Part shown: positions 15,766-23,981 of the stretch, piece after piece
Position numbering within the stretch: position 1 is the first letter of the stretch
Layout: each line of letters begins with the position of its first letter
NCBI RefSeq assembly: GCF_024158745.1
Contig: NZ_JAMZAW010000010.1
Span: 186,001-250,000, forward strand
Reading direction: 5' to 3'
DNA length: 64,000 bases
Origin: Paenibacillus tyrphae
GTDB lineage: Bacteria > Bacillota > Bacilli > Paenibacillales > NBRC-103111
The notes under the pieces: model-generated
Databases searched by the model: none
What the model saw: the letters and a program-made list of their open reading frames with translations, nothing else
Told to the model about the DNA's origin: nothing
Translations under genes and position numbers: made by a program

Positions 15766-17580
15766 CTTATTCAACCGGAAAAAGAACAACACGCCGTCCG
15801 CCGTATTGGTCACGCCATAAGATACCCCGTGCAGCTCCAATATTTTTTTGCAGATCGCAAGCCCCAGCCCAGTCCCTCCCGTAGAGCGGTGACGGGAAGG
15901 CTCTGCGCGGTAAAACCGGTCCCAGATTTTTTCCAGATGCTCGTCCGGGATGGAAGCCCCTTTATTTTCCACACGGATCATCACCGTATCGCGCTCTTCG
16001 ACGGTCGAGACGTAAATGGATTCTCGTTCCGGCGTATGCCGAATGGCGTTGGTCAAGAAATTGACGATCACCTGTTCGATCCGATGTTGATTGGCAATCA
16101 CGATAGCCGGGGACAGCCGGAGGTTCAGCTGCAATTGCTTTTGCTCGATTTCGATGGCCAACTTCTCGCATACCTGCCCGATGACGGCATCGATCGCGAA
16201 CGAGTCCATCTTCATCTTATACGTCCCCGACTCGTATTTCGCCAGATCGAGCATATCGACGATCAGCAGATCCATCTTTTTCACTTCGTTCTCCATGGCG
16301 GCGAAATAGTGGTCTCGCTTGTGGCTCGCCACCCCGTCCCTCAGAATCGACAGACAGCTTTGGATCACGCTCAGCGGTGTCTTCAATTCGTGCGATACGC
16401 CGGAAATAAATTCTTTCCTCGTATGCTCCAGCTGCTTTTCTTTCTCGATATCCTGCTGCAGCTGTTCGATGTAGGAATGCAGCCGGTCGGAAAGCTCGTT
16501 AATATTGCGCGACAGGTCTCCGATCTCATCCATGGTTGTGATCGGAATTTTTTCGGAAAAGTCCAGGTCCGCAATTTTTCTCGTCGTATGGTTAATGCGC
16601 AGCAAAGGACGGGCAATCCCGCGGGAATAATAGAACGATGCCAGAAGCACGAGCAGCAGTGTGGCGATAATGATATACACATAGTAATCCTGCATCACCC
16701 CCGCGGCCTCATCTACAGGCTGCAGTGACGTCATCGCGAAAATGTATGTGGGATTCCCTGCCGGATCTTCGATACGGTCCACGAATATTTTATAATTCAC
16801 ATGGTTTTCTTCATAATTCATGATCCGATTCGCATTCGAATCGCCGTCATAGTCTCCGTAAAGAAGATGCGCTTGAAAAGCTTTGACCCGTTCCAGAAAC
16901 AAATGGTTCGTATAGCGCGAAACGCCTGCCCCTTCCGGCGTCCGGACTTTCGTAATCGTTCCGGTGACAAGATCGGTGGGATACTTTTCACGATACTTGT
17001 TCGCATTCTCGAACCGGGGGACGACTTCATACTCCTTCTTCACCAGCTGCTGATTTTCCAGCTGGTTTTCCTCTCTCAGATTGGATGCATTCGGCCCCAT
17101 CCGCTGCGGAAACAACCGATTTTTCACCATGATGCCTTCTATAGCAATCGGCTGCCCCTCTTTAATAAATGGTTCAAGAAACGGAATGCCTTTACTGAAA
17201 TCCTCCACATTCATGACACTGTACAGCGGGATGGTCATCGTTTTGCCGGAAAGGGTGGGTGTGTCAGTAGAGCGCTCCAAGCGGACCTCCATGTAAAAAT
17301 CGTCCGTATATACTAAATTGCCCATGGCGTCCAATGCCGTGATCCAGGTGCTATGCTTTCGATAGAAATCTTGCTCCAGCTTGGCCATGGCCTGTGCGTC
17401 TCCGGCATTTTTCAGGTAGTCCTGTTTATAAGCTTGAAGGGCTGTCTTTACATCCTCCTCTTTTTGATACACATAAAATTGTTTAAAAAATAAGGCTTGT
17501 CCGCCAAAAATGATCGTCAGAATAAGCACGCATAACGCGGTCGTCAACAAAAACAGCTTAAATACGATGCCGATCTTCAT
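15757..17580 (-). CDS. Sensor histidine kinase
   Basis: This is a 607-residue kinase. A first membrane segment (about 9-31), a large extracytoplasmic sensor region (about 32-298) and a second segment (299-317) are followed by HAMP, a HisKA domain with phosphoacceptor His397 (SGVSHELKTPLS), and a HATPase domain with FLTNAIRHT, GTGLGLAI and related boxes. Its start overlaps the response regulator stop by four bases (ATGA), so the pair is translationally coupled. The signal is unknown. The operator shared with the polymer-modification operon suggests a cell-envelope stimulus. Confidence 0.93.
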   Translation of the reverse strand: MKIGIVFKLFLLTTALCVLILTIIFGGQALFFKQFYVYQKEEDVKTALQAYKQDYLKNAGDAQAMAKLEQDFYRKHSTWITALDAMGNLVYTDDFYMEVRLERSTDTPTLSGKTMTIPLYSVMNVEDFSKGIPFLEPFIKEGQPIAIEGIMVKNRLFPQRMGPNASNLREENQLENQQLVKKEYEVVPRFENANKYREKYPTDLVTGTITKVRTPEGAGVSRYTNHLFLERVKAFQAHLLYGDYDGDSNANRIMNYEENHVNYKIFVDRIEDPAGNPTYIFAMTSLQPVDEAAGVMQDYYVYIIIATLLLVLLASFYYSRGIARPLLRINHTTRKIADLDFSEKIPITTMDEIGDLSRNINELSDRLHSYIEQLQQDIEKEKQLEHTRKEFISGVSHELKTPLSVIQSCLSILRDGVASHKRDHYFAAMENEVKKMDLLIVDMLDLAKYESGTYKMKMDSFAIDAVIGQVCEKLAIEIEQKQLQLNLRLSPAIVIANQHRIEQVIVNFLTNAIRHTPERESIYVSTVEERDTVMIRVENKGASIPDEHLEKIWDRFYRAEPSRHRSTGGTGLGLAICKKILELHGVSYGVTNTADGVLFFFRLNKKV

Positions 17581-18254
17581 GCGTGATCCTCGAATTTATA
17601 ACCCGAGCGCACGACCGTCATGATGCATTTGGACTTGTCCCCTAATTTGTGGCGCAGATTGCGGATGTGGCTGTTGACGGTACGGTCGTCGCCTACGAAA
17701 TCGTAGCCCCAAATTTTTATAACGAGCTGCTCTCTCGTGATGACGATCCCTTTATTTTTCATTAAGTACGTTAATATTTCGAATTCGGTATGCGTCAAAT
17801 TGCAGTTCGTCCCGTCTACCGTCACGGTGCGGGAGGGAAGATGCACCGCAATGCCGCTGCTCTCCAACCTATCGCCCGCAAGCTCGCGAACTACCCTGCT
17901 GTCCAGCAGCCGCTTCGCTCTGGCCAATAAAATGGGCGGGCTGTACGGTTTAGCCACATAGTCATCCGCGCCCAGTTCAAATCCGAGCAGCGTATCGTCC
18001 TCATCCACCCGGGCCGTCAGCATAATAATAGGGACGTTCGAACTCTTGCGGATGCGCAGGCACACGGACCAGCCGTCCAGCTCCGGCAGCATGATATCCA
18101 AAATAATCAAATGCACTTCGCGTTCCTGAAAGAGCGACAGTGCTTCTTTCCCGTCCCCCGCTTCCAGCACTTCATATCCTTCATTGATGAAATAGTCCTT
18201 CATAATTTCGCGTAAAATAGGTTCGTCTTCTACAATTAATATCGTTCTGTGCAT
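17577..18254 (-). CDS. OmpR-family response regulator
   Basis: This is a receiver domain (ILIVEDEP, phospho-acceptor Asp in IILDIMLPELDGW, TAR and YVAKPYSPP) joined to a winged helix (LTHTEFEILTYLMKN, TVNSHIRNLRHKLG, VRSGYKF). I place the start at the ATG at 18254, behind AGGGGAG, which puts the receiver right at the N-terminus; an ATG at 18290 behind GGAGGGG is possible. It forms an operon with the kinase. It probably binds the 11-bp repeats found before itself and before the deacetylase operon, giving autoregulation plus control of wall modification; this is inference. Confidence 0.93.
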   Translation of the reverse strand: MHRTILIVEDEPILREIMKDYFINEGYEVLEAGDGKEALSLFQEREVHLIILDIMLPELDGWSVCLRIRKSSNVPIIMLTARVDEDDTLLGFELGADDYVAKPYSPPILLARAKRLLDSRVVRELAGDRLESSGIAVHLPSRTVTVDGTNCNLTHTEFEILTYLMKNKGIVITREQLVIKIWGYDFVGDDRTVNSHIRNLRHKLGDKSKCIMTVVRSGYKFEDHA

Positions 18255-18334
18255 CGATTGCTCCCCTATTGCCATCGTTGTCCCTATCATTCTATTCCCC
18301 TCCAGACTCCGCTTCAAGAAAGAATAATAGGAAA

Positions 18335-18367
18335 AAGTGAAGATAAAATGCAGATCCGGTGCAGATC
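18335..18367 (-). promoter_or_regulatory. Triple 11-bp repeat upstream of the two-component system
   Basis: On the minus strand the units are GATCTGCACCG, GATCTGCATTT and TATCTTCACTT, aligning unit by unit with the array at 15670-15702. A TTGACC that could serve as a -35 element lies just upstream. It is a candidate autoregulatory site. Confidence 0.65.
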
Positions 18368-18381
18368 AGGTCAAGAACGCC

Positions 18382-19500
18382 TCATTCGAACGGACCCTGA
18401 TGAATTTTAACGCTTAAAACAAGGCCGAGCGCAACCATATTGGTGAGCAGCGAGCTTCCTCCGTAGCTGATGAACGGCAGAGAGATCCCGGTCAACGGCA
18501 CCAATCCGATATGCATCCCGATATTCACGTAAATCTGAAAGACGAGCATGGCCGCCATTCCCGCAACGAGGTAGGAGCCCGCTAGTTCCTTCGTCTCCAC
18601 AATAATGCCGACCATCCGGTATACCAGCAAAAAATACAGCATGAGCAGAATCGTCGCGCCCAAAAATCCGTACTTTTCGCCGACAACTGCAAAGATCGAA
18701 TCGGAGTAGGCGTAAGGAACAAACCCCTGCTGCTGGTACAGACCGTTATTTCCATGCAGTTGGCCCGAACCGATGGCGATCCGCGCTTGTTCATAATGCC
18801 ACGACTTCTGGGGATCGCTTCCCGGTTCCAGGAACGTCTGGATTCTCGCCATCTGGTGCGGCTTGACGATCTTCGACAGCAGTTCATGGTCGGCATAATA
18901 CAGCCACAGCACTGACCCTACCGCAATCCCGGCAACGCCAACGGCGGTCAGCATATACGACAATCGGATGTTGCCCGTCCACAGCATCCCGAAAAAGATG
19001 CCGACAAAAACGAGAGCCGTGCCCAAATCGGGCTGTTTCAAAATAAACATGATAGGCAAGGCAAAAACGGCACAGACGGGAAGGAGATCCTGAACGAAGC
19101 GCAGCTTCTCTCCCTCCCGCTTTTGCAGTAAATGTGCAGCTAGCAAAATCGTGAACAGTTTCACCGGCTCGGAGGGTTGAATTTCCACGGAGCCGACGCT
19201 TAACCACCGGGCCGCGCCGTTCACGACCTGTCCCTTCCAATGGACGTAGGCCAGCATTCCGATGCCGAAGGCGTACAAATAATATGCCAGCTTGCCTGTG
19301 AGCAATCGGTAATTGAGCACCGTCACCAACAGCATCGGAATGCAAAAGACGCCGAAATACATCATGCTGCTGATATGCAGTCCATCCAGTTTAGTCCCCG
19401 CGGTGGCCCGGTAAACCGCCACTGTACCGGCGGCCATCAAGCACAACATAAGCACAACGATGCCGCGGTCTATTTTTTTCAGCTTATCCAAAAATATCAT
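18382..19500 (-). CDS. SEDS-family glycosyltransferase (RodA/FtsW-like)
   Basis: This 372-residue protein has about ten membrane segments. SEDS marks are GAARWLSVGSVEIQPSEPVK, KQPDLGTALV, the loop AYSDSIFAVVGEKYGF with the catalytic aspartate, and the terminal LPFISYGGSSLLTNM. SEDS proteins polymerise peptidoglycan glycan strands. It is somewhat shorter than usual and is not next to a class B penicillin-binding protein, so it may be an accessory or sporulation paralogue. A GAGGT site six bases before the ATG supports the start. It precedes the two-component system on the same strand with no clear terminator between. Confidence 0.92.
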   Translation of the reverse strand: MIFLDKLKKIDRGIVVLMLCLMAAGTVAVYRATAGTKLDGLHISSMMYFGVFCIPMLLVTVLNYRLLTGKLAYYLYAFGIGMLAYVHWKGQVVNGAARWLSVGSVEIQPSEPVKLFTILLAAHLLQKREGEKLRFVQDLLPVCAVFALPIMFILKQPDLGTALVFVGIFFGMLWTGNIRLSYMLTAVGVAGIAVGSVLWLYYADHELLSKIVKPHQMARIQTFLEPGSDPQKSWHYEQARIAIGSGQLHGNNGLYQQQGFVPYAYSDSIFAVVGEKYGFLGATILLMLYFLLVYRMVGIIVETKELAGSYLVAGMAAMLVFQIYVNIGMHIGLVPLTGISLPFISYGGSSLLTNMVALGLVLSVKIHQGPFE

Positions 19501-19601
19501 ACGGGTACCTCGACCTTCGATTCTTGGGATTTGCGCAATCGTTCCGCCAAAAGCCCTGCAATATAAAGACGATCAGCATGGCAAAAAGTAGCAAGGCGCA
19601 T
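19497..19601 (-). CDS. Possible small ORF overlapping the SEDS start
   Basis: A 34-residue frame ends in LLAERLRKSQESKVEVPV with its TGA overlapping the SEDS ATG by four bases, the usual sign of translational coupling. The ATG at 19601 has only a weak ribosome-binding site. Another frame of the same stretch encodes a membrane-like segment directly after the DUF1634 stop, so the region could instead be a decayed gene end. Confidence 0.25.
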   Translation of the reverse strand: MRLATFCHADRLYIAGLLAERLRKSQESKVEVPV

Positions 19602-19648
19602 TCCCGAGCTTTCAGAATAGCCCGAAGAGAATCGAAGCCGTCACGCGC

Positions 19649-20029
19649 TTAAGCCTTGCCGAGAAAAAAACTGACGATCAGAATGAGAAAAACAAGCAGG
19701 CTGATGCCCGCGTATAAATAATCTTTTTCCTTCAGAAAGACGAGGATCGAAATCCCTACCCGAAATACCGGCGTTAGGATTAGCATCAGCAGGCCCGTCA
19801 AAATCACGGCGTACGGTTTAAGCTGCAGCAAGCCTTGGCCGATTTCCGGCAGACGGGCCGGAAACGTCCGTCCCGGATATCCGCTGTCTCCCAGAATCAG
19901 GAAGAGTACCAGCCCCAATAAAATGACGGTCGCGCTGAGAAGCACTCCCGCCCGCAAATATTGACTGATCCTAAGCTCCACAACGGCGATCGAACGCCTG
20001 CTTGCTTCACGCCCATCCCCCTGGCTCAT
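19649..20029 (-). CDS. DUF1634 membrane protein
   Basis: This is a membrane protein of 126 residues with three hydrophobic segments (AGVLLSATVILLGLVLFLI, YAVILTGLLMLILTPVFRV, YAGISLLVFLILIVSFFLG), the standard DUF1634 layout. Its ATG overlaps the stop of the TauE/SafE gene by four bases. DUF1634 proteins are commonly encoded with TauE-like anion exporters and probably form part of the same transporter. The upstream in-frame extension to 20095 has no ribosome-binding site and was left out. Confidence 0.85.
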   Translation of the reverse strand: MSQGDGREASRRSIAVVELRISQYLRAGVLLSATVILLGLVLFLILGDSGYPGRTFPARLPEIGQGLLQLKPYAVILTGLLMLILTPVFRVGISILVFLKEKDYLYAGISLLVFLILIVSFFLGKA

Positions 20030-20865
20030 ACGATAACCCCCGTTCCTTGCAAGATCATTTGTACCGCAACGTACGTCAGGACGGGAATGAACCATTTGCG
20101 AATCGTCGTGCTTTTCATCCGCTGCATGATTCTGGCCCCGGCCGTCGCTCCGATCAATACGCCCAAAGCGACGGGAGCGGCTATCCCCGGATCGATGTCT
20201 CCCCTGAACAAATACACCCCTGCGCTGGCTGCTCCTGTCACGCCCATCATAAAATTGCTCGTCGCGCTGGACACCTTGAGCGGAAGCTTCATAAACACGT
20301 CCATCGCCATCACCTTGAAGCTGCCGCTTCCGATCCCAAGCAAGCCGGATACGACGCCGGCGCCATACATGACTCCGAAGCCGCCGTACACATTGTCGAC
20401 GTGATAAGAAACGTTTTCGTTCAACGCTTTGTCATAGTAAGCGCCTTGCAATTTCAGCTTCCGGGCTAACGGATGGAGCGGAACGTCTTGGGGCAGCTCG
20501 CTCTTCCCTTTCTTCAGCATCGCCAATGCGGAATACAGCAGCAGCAGCCCGAAAATGATATACAGGATCGCAGGAGACATCAAGCCGCCCAGGAAAGCTC
20601 CCGTAATCGCCCCAATCGTCGTTGCGATCTCCAAAAACATGCCGACTCTGACATTGGTGATCCGGTCTTTGATGTACGCAATCGCCGCTCCGCTCGAAGT
20701 CGCGATCACGGAGATGATGCTTGCCCCGATGGCAAGTCTGATGTCTACGCCGAACAGAAGCGTCAGCGCAGGCGTCACGACAATGCCTCCTCCGAGCCCA
20801 AGGACGGAACCGACAATGCCCGCCAAGATGGAAATCAATAAAATTTCCGCTGCCATGATCGTCAA
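20026..20865 (-). CDS. TauE/SafE-family anion exporter
   Basis: This is a protein of about 279 residues with eight membrane segments in two similar halves, marked by GSVLGLGGGIVVTPAL and SGLLGIGSGSFKVMAM, the duplicated TauE/SafE motif. The family exports sulfite, sulfoacetate or related organic anions. The start is uncertain: TTG at 20865 has the best spacing to AAAGGAG, while GTG at 20871 is too close. It forms a two-gene operon with DUF1634 and is divergent from an Lrp-like regulator, which is the likely controller. Confidence 0.88.
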   Translation of the reverse strand: MTIMAAEILLISILAGIVGSVLGLGGGIVVTPALTLLFGVDIRLAIGASIISVIATSSGAAIAYIKDRITNVRVGMFLEIATTIGAITGAFLGGLMSPAILYIIFGLLLLYSALAMLKKGKSELPQDVPLHPLARKLKLQGAYYDKALNENVSYHVDNVYGGFGVMYGAGVVSGLLGIGSGSFKVMAMDVFMKLPLKVSSATSNFMMGVTGAASAGVYLFRGDIDPGIAAPVALGVLIGATAGARIMQRMKSTTIRKWFIPVLTYVAVQMILQGTGVIV

Positions 20866-20892
20866 AACCACTCACTCCTTTCGTCTACCCAC

Positions 20893-20967
20893 ATACATAT
20901 GTATACTACATAATTTACTTTCGATCAATATATGTACATATTCACTTTACATTGTATATGATATAAT
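20893..20967. promoter_or_regulatory. Divergent promoter region with AT-rich palindromes
   Basis: Two 12-bp perfect palindromes, ATACATATGTAT (20893-20904) and ATATGTACATAT (20930-20941), lie between the exporter and the Lrp-like gene. A TATAAT at 20962-20967 fits a -10 box for the regulator, and the second palindrome covers its -35 position. They are good candidate Lrp-type operators. Confidence 0.5.
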
Positions 20968-20999
20968 AAGCGTAAAGTTTCCGCGAAAGGTTGAAGCGA

Positions 21000-21455
21000 A
21001 TGCAATTTAAACATTTGGACGAGATCGACACCCAGATTTTGAAGCATCTATCGGAAAATGGACGGCTGAGCAACGCGGAATTGGGCCGCCTTGTCAACTT
21101 GACCCGCGCGGCAGTCCGCGACCGGATCAACCAATTGGTCAGCAGCGGCATCATCGACCGGTTCACGATTACCGTGAACCCGCTCAAAGCAGGCAAAATG
21201 CTGTCGATGTATTTTGACATTGAAGTCACGTGGGAAAGTATGCGGCAGGTGATCGATGAGCTGACGGCAGACGAGGAAATCACGAACGTGTACCAGATGA
21301 GCGGCAAGCCGCATTTGCATGTTCACGCTCTGCTGGACGATCCGGAGCATGCCGAGCGGTATATGAAGAAGCTTCAGTCGATTCGGGGGATTACTTCGGT
21401 TCACAGCGAGATTGTCATCGCTCGCCATAAGGAGCGGGGCGGGTTATTAATTTAA
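21000..21455 (+). CDS. Lrp/AsnC-family regulator
   Basis: This is a protein of 151 residues. An N-terminal winged helix (LDEIDTQILKHLSENGRLSN, then LTRAAVRDRINQLVSSGIID) is followed by a RAM-type ligand domain (VYQMSGKPHLHVHALLDD). I chose ATG at 21000 behind GAAAGG over the TTG nine bases earlier. Lrp-like proteins sense amino acids or related metabolites. The divergent position suggests that it controls the TauE/DUF1634 exporter and itself. Confidence 0.92.
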   Translation: MQFKHLDEIDTQILKHLSENGRLSNAELGRLVNLTRAAVRDRINQLVSSGIIDRFTITVNPLKAGKMLSMYFDIEVTWESMRQVIDELTADEEITNVYQMSGKPHLHVHALLDDPEHAERYMKKLQSIRGITSVHSEIVIARHKERGGLLI

Positions 21456-21485
21456 GGGGGACGGCGGCTTGGCCGTTCGGGACGC

Positions 21486-21689
21486 TTATAAGCCTGCCCG
21501 GTCGAGCATCCAGCTGAGCCACCGGAGCGGATTGATCTTGTGATGGACAAAAATGCTTATCCAGACGATGCAGCCAAGACAGGACAAGGAGACGAACAGT
21601 CCAATTTCCTTTAACGATTTATGACTGCGCAGCATCATGGCAAGGCCGCCGCCGAGCGCTGCGAGGAAACCTAGGATGAACCCGGTCAC
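21486..21689 (-). CDS. Small membrane protein, likely germinant-receptor D subunit
   Basis: This is a protein of 67 residues with two hydrophobic segments (TGFILGFLAALGGGLAMML and IGLFVSLSCLGCIVWISIFV) joined by a short charged loop. The GTG start overlaps the stop of the germination permease gene by four bases and follows GGGAGG, so it is the fourth gene of the ger operon. Small two-segment D subunits are known in several Bacillus germinant receptors and modulate germination. The size, topology and position match; sequence identity to known D proteins was not tested. Confidence 0.65.
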   Translation of the reverse strand: MTGFILGFLAALGGGLAMMLRSHKSLKEIGLFVSLSCLGCIVWISIFVHHKINPLRWLSWMLDRAGL

Positions 21690-22774
21690 GCGGCCTCCCT
21701 CCCTCTGCGAGTCCAAGTCAGGATAAGAAGCAGGACGGGGAGCACGACTCCGTATATACTGGCATATTGAAAAATATACCGTTTGTCCCACTCGATATTT
21801 TCTACGACGTTGTCACTGAACGTAATCGCAAGGCCGGAAACCAGCAGCATGAGCGGAATGGCAACCCATGTTCGATCGCTCAGCCGAAACAGTTGGCAGA
21901 TGCCGGTCACCGCGCAATGATACGTGATGCACAGCTTGACGAATATCCATACGAGCCATACGATCACAATCGTCGTTTCCACGCGTTCGATAAATTCCGC
22001 AATCCGCAGCTCTTGCGCGATAATAAACAGCGGATACGTAAAATGGGAAGCCCGCGTCACGCCAAGCACGCCGATCGTCACAAAAATAATTCCGCTTAAG
22101 AAAAGGGTCGCCAGTCCAATGCCAAGCAGCAAAGCGGTCTTGATCCTGTTCTTCACATAAGGAACCAGCATCATCAAGGAGATGACTTCGAGAAAAGGGA
22201 ACCCGATAATGGCTTTTGTCTCCTTCATCGTCTCCCACACGTTTAACTTAAACATGGGCTCGAATCGTTCCCACTTCCATTCGGATACCGCAAACAAGCA
22301 GATGGCGACCAGCATGAATACGACCGCCGGGCTTAGAAGTTCGTTGACCCGTGCGATGCTCTCTACCCCTTTGACGGACGCGTAGCATACCACGATCAAA
22401 AACATAAAGTGAAACACGGAAATCGGCGTATTCGGCATCAGAGTCGATTTCATAAAGTCCCCCAAATTGCGGGTAACCCAGCTTGCGGTTTGGATAAAAA
22501 ACGAGATATACAAAAGCGCGATAAACCCGCCGATTTTATTTCCCGCCGCCTTGATGCAAATCTGGACGAGGCTCAGCCCGGGATTTCTTTTCGCCAGAAT
22601 GAGCCACAGGCAAGCGACCAAGACGACGGCAGACCCCGCCCACAGCGGCACGAGCCAAGCATCCTGCTTGGCCGCGGCAATCATCCCGCCCGGTCGAAGA
22701 AAAAAAGCGGTGCCTATCGTAAAGTTAAACACCAGCAAAAAAAACTGCCAACCGCCGATGCGAGCGTTTTCCAG
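21686..22774 (-). CDS. Spore germination permease, GerB type
   Basis: This is a protein of 362 residues with about ten membrane segments of the spore-permease (amino-acid permease-like) family: FNFTIGTAFFLRPGG near the start, then FIQTASWVTRNLGDF. The family N-terminus is recovered only if translation begins at a CTG at 22774, giving MENARIGGWQFFLL; AGAGGGG lies six to seven bases before it. The first conventional start is a TTG at 22738, 12 codons later and without such a site. The B subunit sits in the spore inner membrane with the A and C subunits and helps sense germinants. Confidence 0.88.
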   Translation of the reverse strand: MENARIGGWQFFLLVFNFTIGTAFFLRPGGMIAAAKQDAWLVPLWAGSAVVLVACLWLILAKRNPGLSLVQICIKAAGNKIGGFIALLYISFFIQTASWVTRNLGDFMKSTLMPNTPISVFHFMFLIVVCYASVKGVESIARVNELLSPAVVFMLVAICLFAVSEWKWERFEPMFKLNVWETMKETKAIIGFPFLEVISLMMLVPYVKNRIKTALLLGIGLATLFLSGIIFVTIGVLGVTRASHFTYPLFIIAQELRIAEFIERVETTIVIVWLVWIFVKLCITYHCAVTGICQLFRLSDRTWVAIPLMLLVSGLAITFSDNVVENIEWDKRYIFQYASIYGVVLPVLLLILTWTRRGREAA

Positions 22775-22776
22775 TA

Positions 22777-23976
22777 CTATCCCCTCTTCTCTTTATACGG
22801 ATCGATGGTCGTGCCCATGGATCGGATGATGCAATGGACGGCAAGCTTAAGCTCCGTTTTTTTCCAAGCCCCTTCTTCCTTCTTTATATCCGCCCATTCT
22901 TTACCCGATTTGCGCTTCATTTGCGCTTCGATCCCGAGCAGGTCCCACCCGAGCCGTTTTGTTTTCTCGTAAAACTCGGAAGCCTTTTTCTCCACTTGCT
23001 CGTTAAACTGCGCTTTAATCTCAGCCAGATTTTGTTCGGTTAATTTTACATTCTGATCGTTGTCGTAAATCTGCGCCTCCGCGTAAATATCGATTTTTAA
23101 TACCGGTTTACGGGAAACTGTCGCCAGTTGCCGGCGGACCTCAGGCTTCGGAGCTTGAAGATCGACGTGCTCTCCATTGACGATCAGTGGTTCGTTCAAA
23201 ACGCCGATCTGGCCGACCAATAAATAAAACCAAGATAGATCGGACGGTTCCAGCCGCCCGATCATCCGGTCGTGCTTGAATACCGCGCCTCCCTTCATGA
23301 TGTAGTTCCCTAGATTGGCATCAATTTGGTCGTACCGCTCGGTGGTCGGCATCGGCTTGGTACCGGATAAACTGACGATCGGCAGGACGGTTAACATGGA
23401 GCCCTCCATATTCTCGACCAAATCTTTGACACGGGATCGCTTACTTTCCCGGCCGGAGTATTTGGACTGGAACTCGATCATCGAACGTTCGACCCGGCCC
23501 GGCAGCCTTTCAAGCGGAATATACGTCTTCATCATATCCGAGAGCGGTGAATCCGTAACGAGCACATGAATCGTAGCCCTTCGGTCGGGTCGTTTTTCAA
23601 GAAAATTAAGCATTTCCCTTAATCCGTCTTTCGCAAACCGTTCGGATACAATCAAAGCTTGGTAATGATCATAGAAGGGTCGTCTCGGAACGATATTGAA
23701 CGTTTTTTCGGCCAAGTCCACTGCCGAGAATCCTTCAACCTTGTACGTATATACCGGAGCTTTAATGCCTACTCCCTTTTGCACGGCTACTCCCGGAGGG
23801 TTTATCACTTGATAGTACCCCGTGTATTTCCCCTTACCGGGCTCCCTGTCCATACCGACCAAGTCTACGATGGCAAGCTGATTGACCTCCACCATATCCC
23901 AACAGCCCGCAAGACTGCAGCAAGCTGCCGCCAGCGCCAGCAGCTTTCCTGTACGAACGAATGTTTGAAGAATCAT
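22777..23976 (-). CDS. Spore germination lipoprotein, GerC type
   Basis: This is a lipoprotein of 399 residues (lipobox LAGC followed by WDMVEVNQLAIV, the typical GerC opening). Family motifs include GYYQVINPPG and FYDHYQALIVSERFA, with a C-terminal domain ending near IRSMGTT. The ATG at 23976 follows AAAGGTGA and lies five bases after the GerA stop. It anchors in the spore inner membrane as the third subunit of a germinant receptor. The stop is two bases before the CTG proposed for the permease. Confidence 0.93.
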   Translation of the reverse strand: MILQTFVRTGKLLALAAACCSLAGCWDMVEVNQLAIVDLVGMDREPGKGKYTGYYQVINPPGVAVQKGVGIKAPVYTYKVEGFSAVDLAEKTFNIVPRRPFYDHYQALIVSERFAKDGLREMLNFLEKRPDRRATIHVLVTDSPLSDMMKTYIPLERLPGRVERSMIEFQSKYSGRESKRSRVKDLVENMEGSMLTVLPIVSLSGTKPMPTTERYDQIDANLGNYIMKGGAVFKHDRMIGRLEPSDLSWFYLLVGQIGVLNEPLIVNGEHVDLQAPKPEVRRQLATVSRKPVLKIDIYAEAQIYDNDQNVKLTEQNLAEIKAQFNEQVEKKASEFYEKTKRLGWDLLGIEAQMKRKSGKEWADIKKEEGAWKKTELKLAVHCIIRSMGTTIDPYKEKRG

Positions 23977-23981
23977 GCGGC

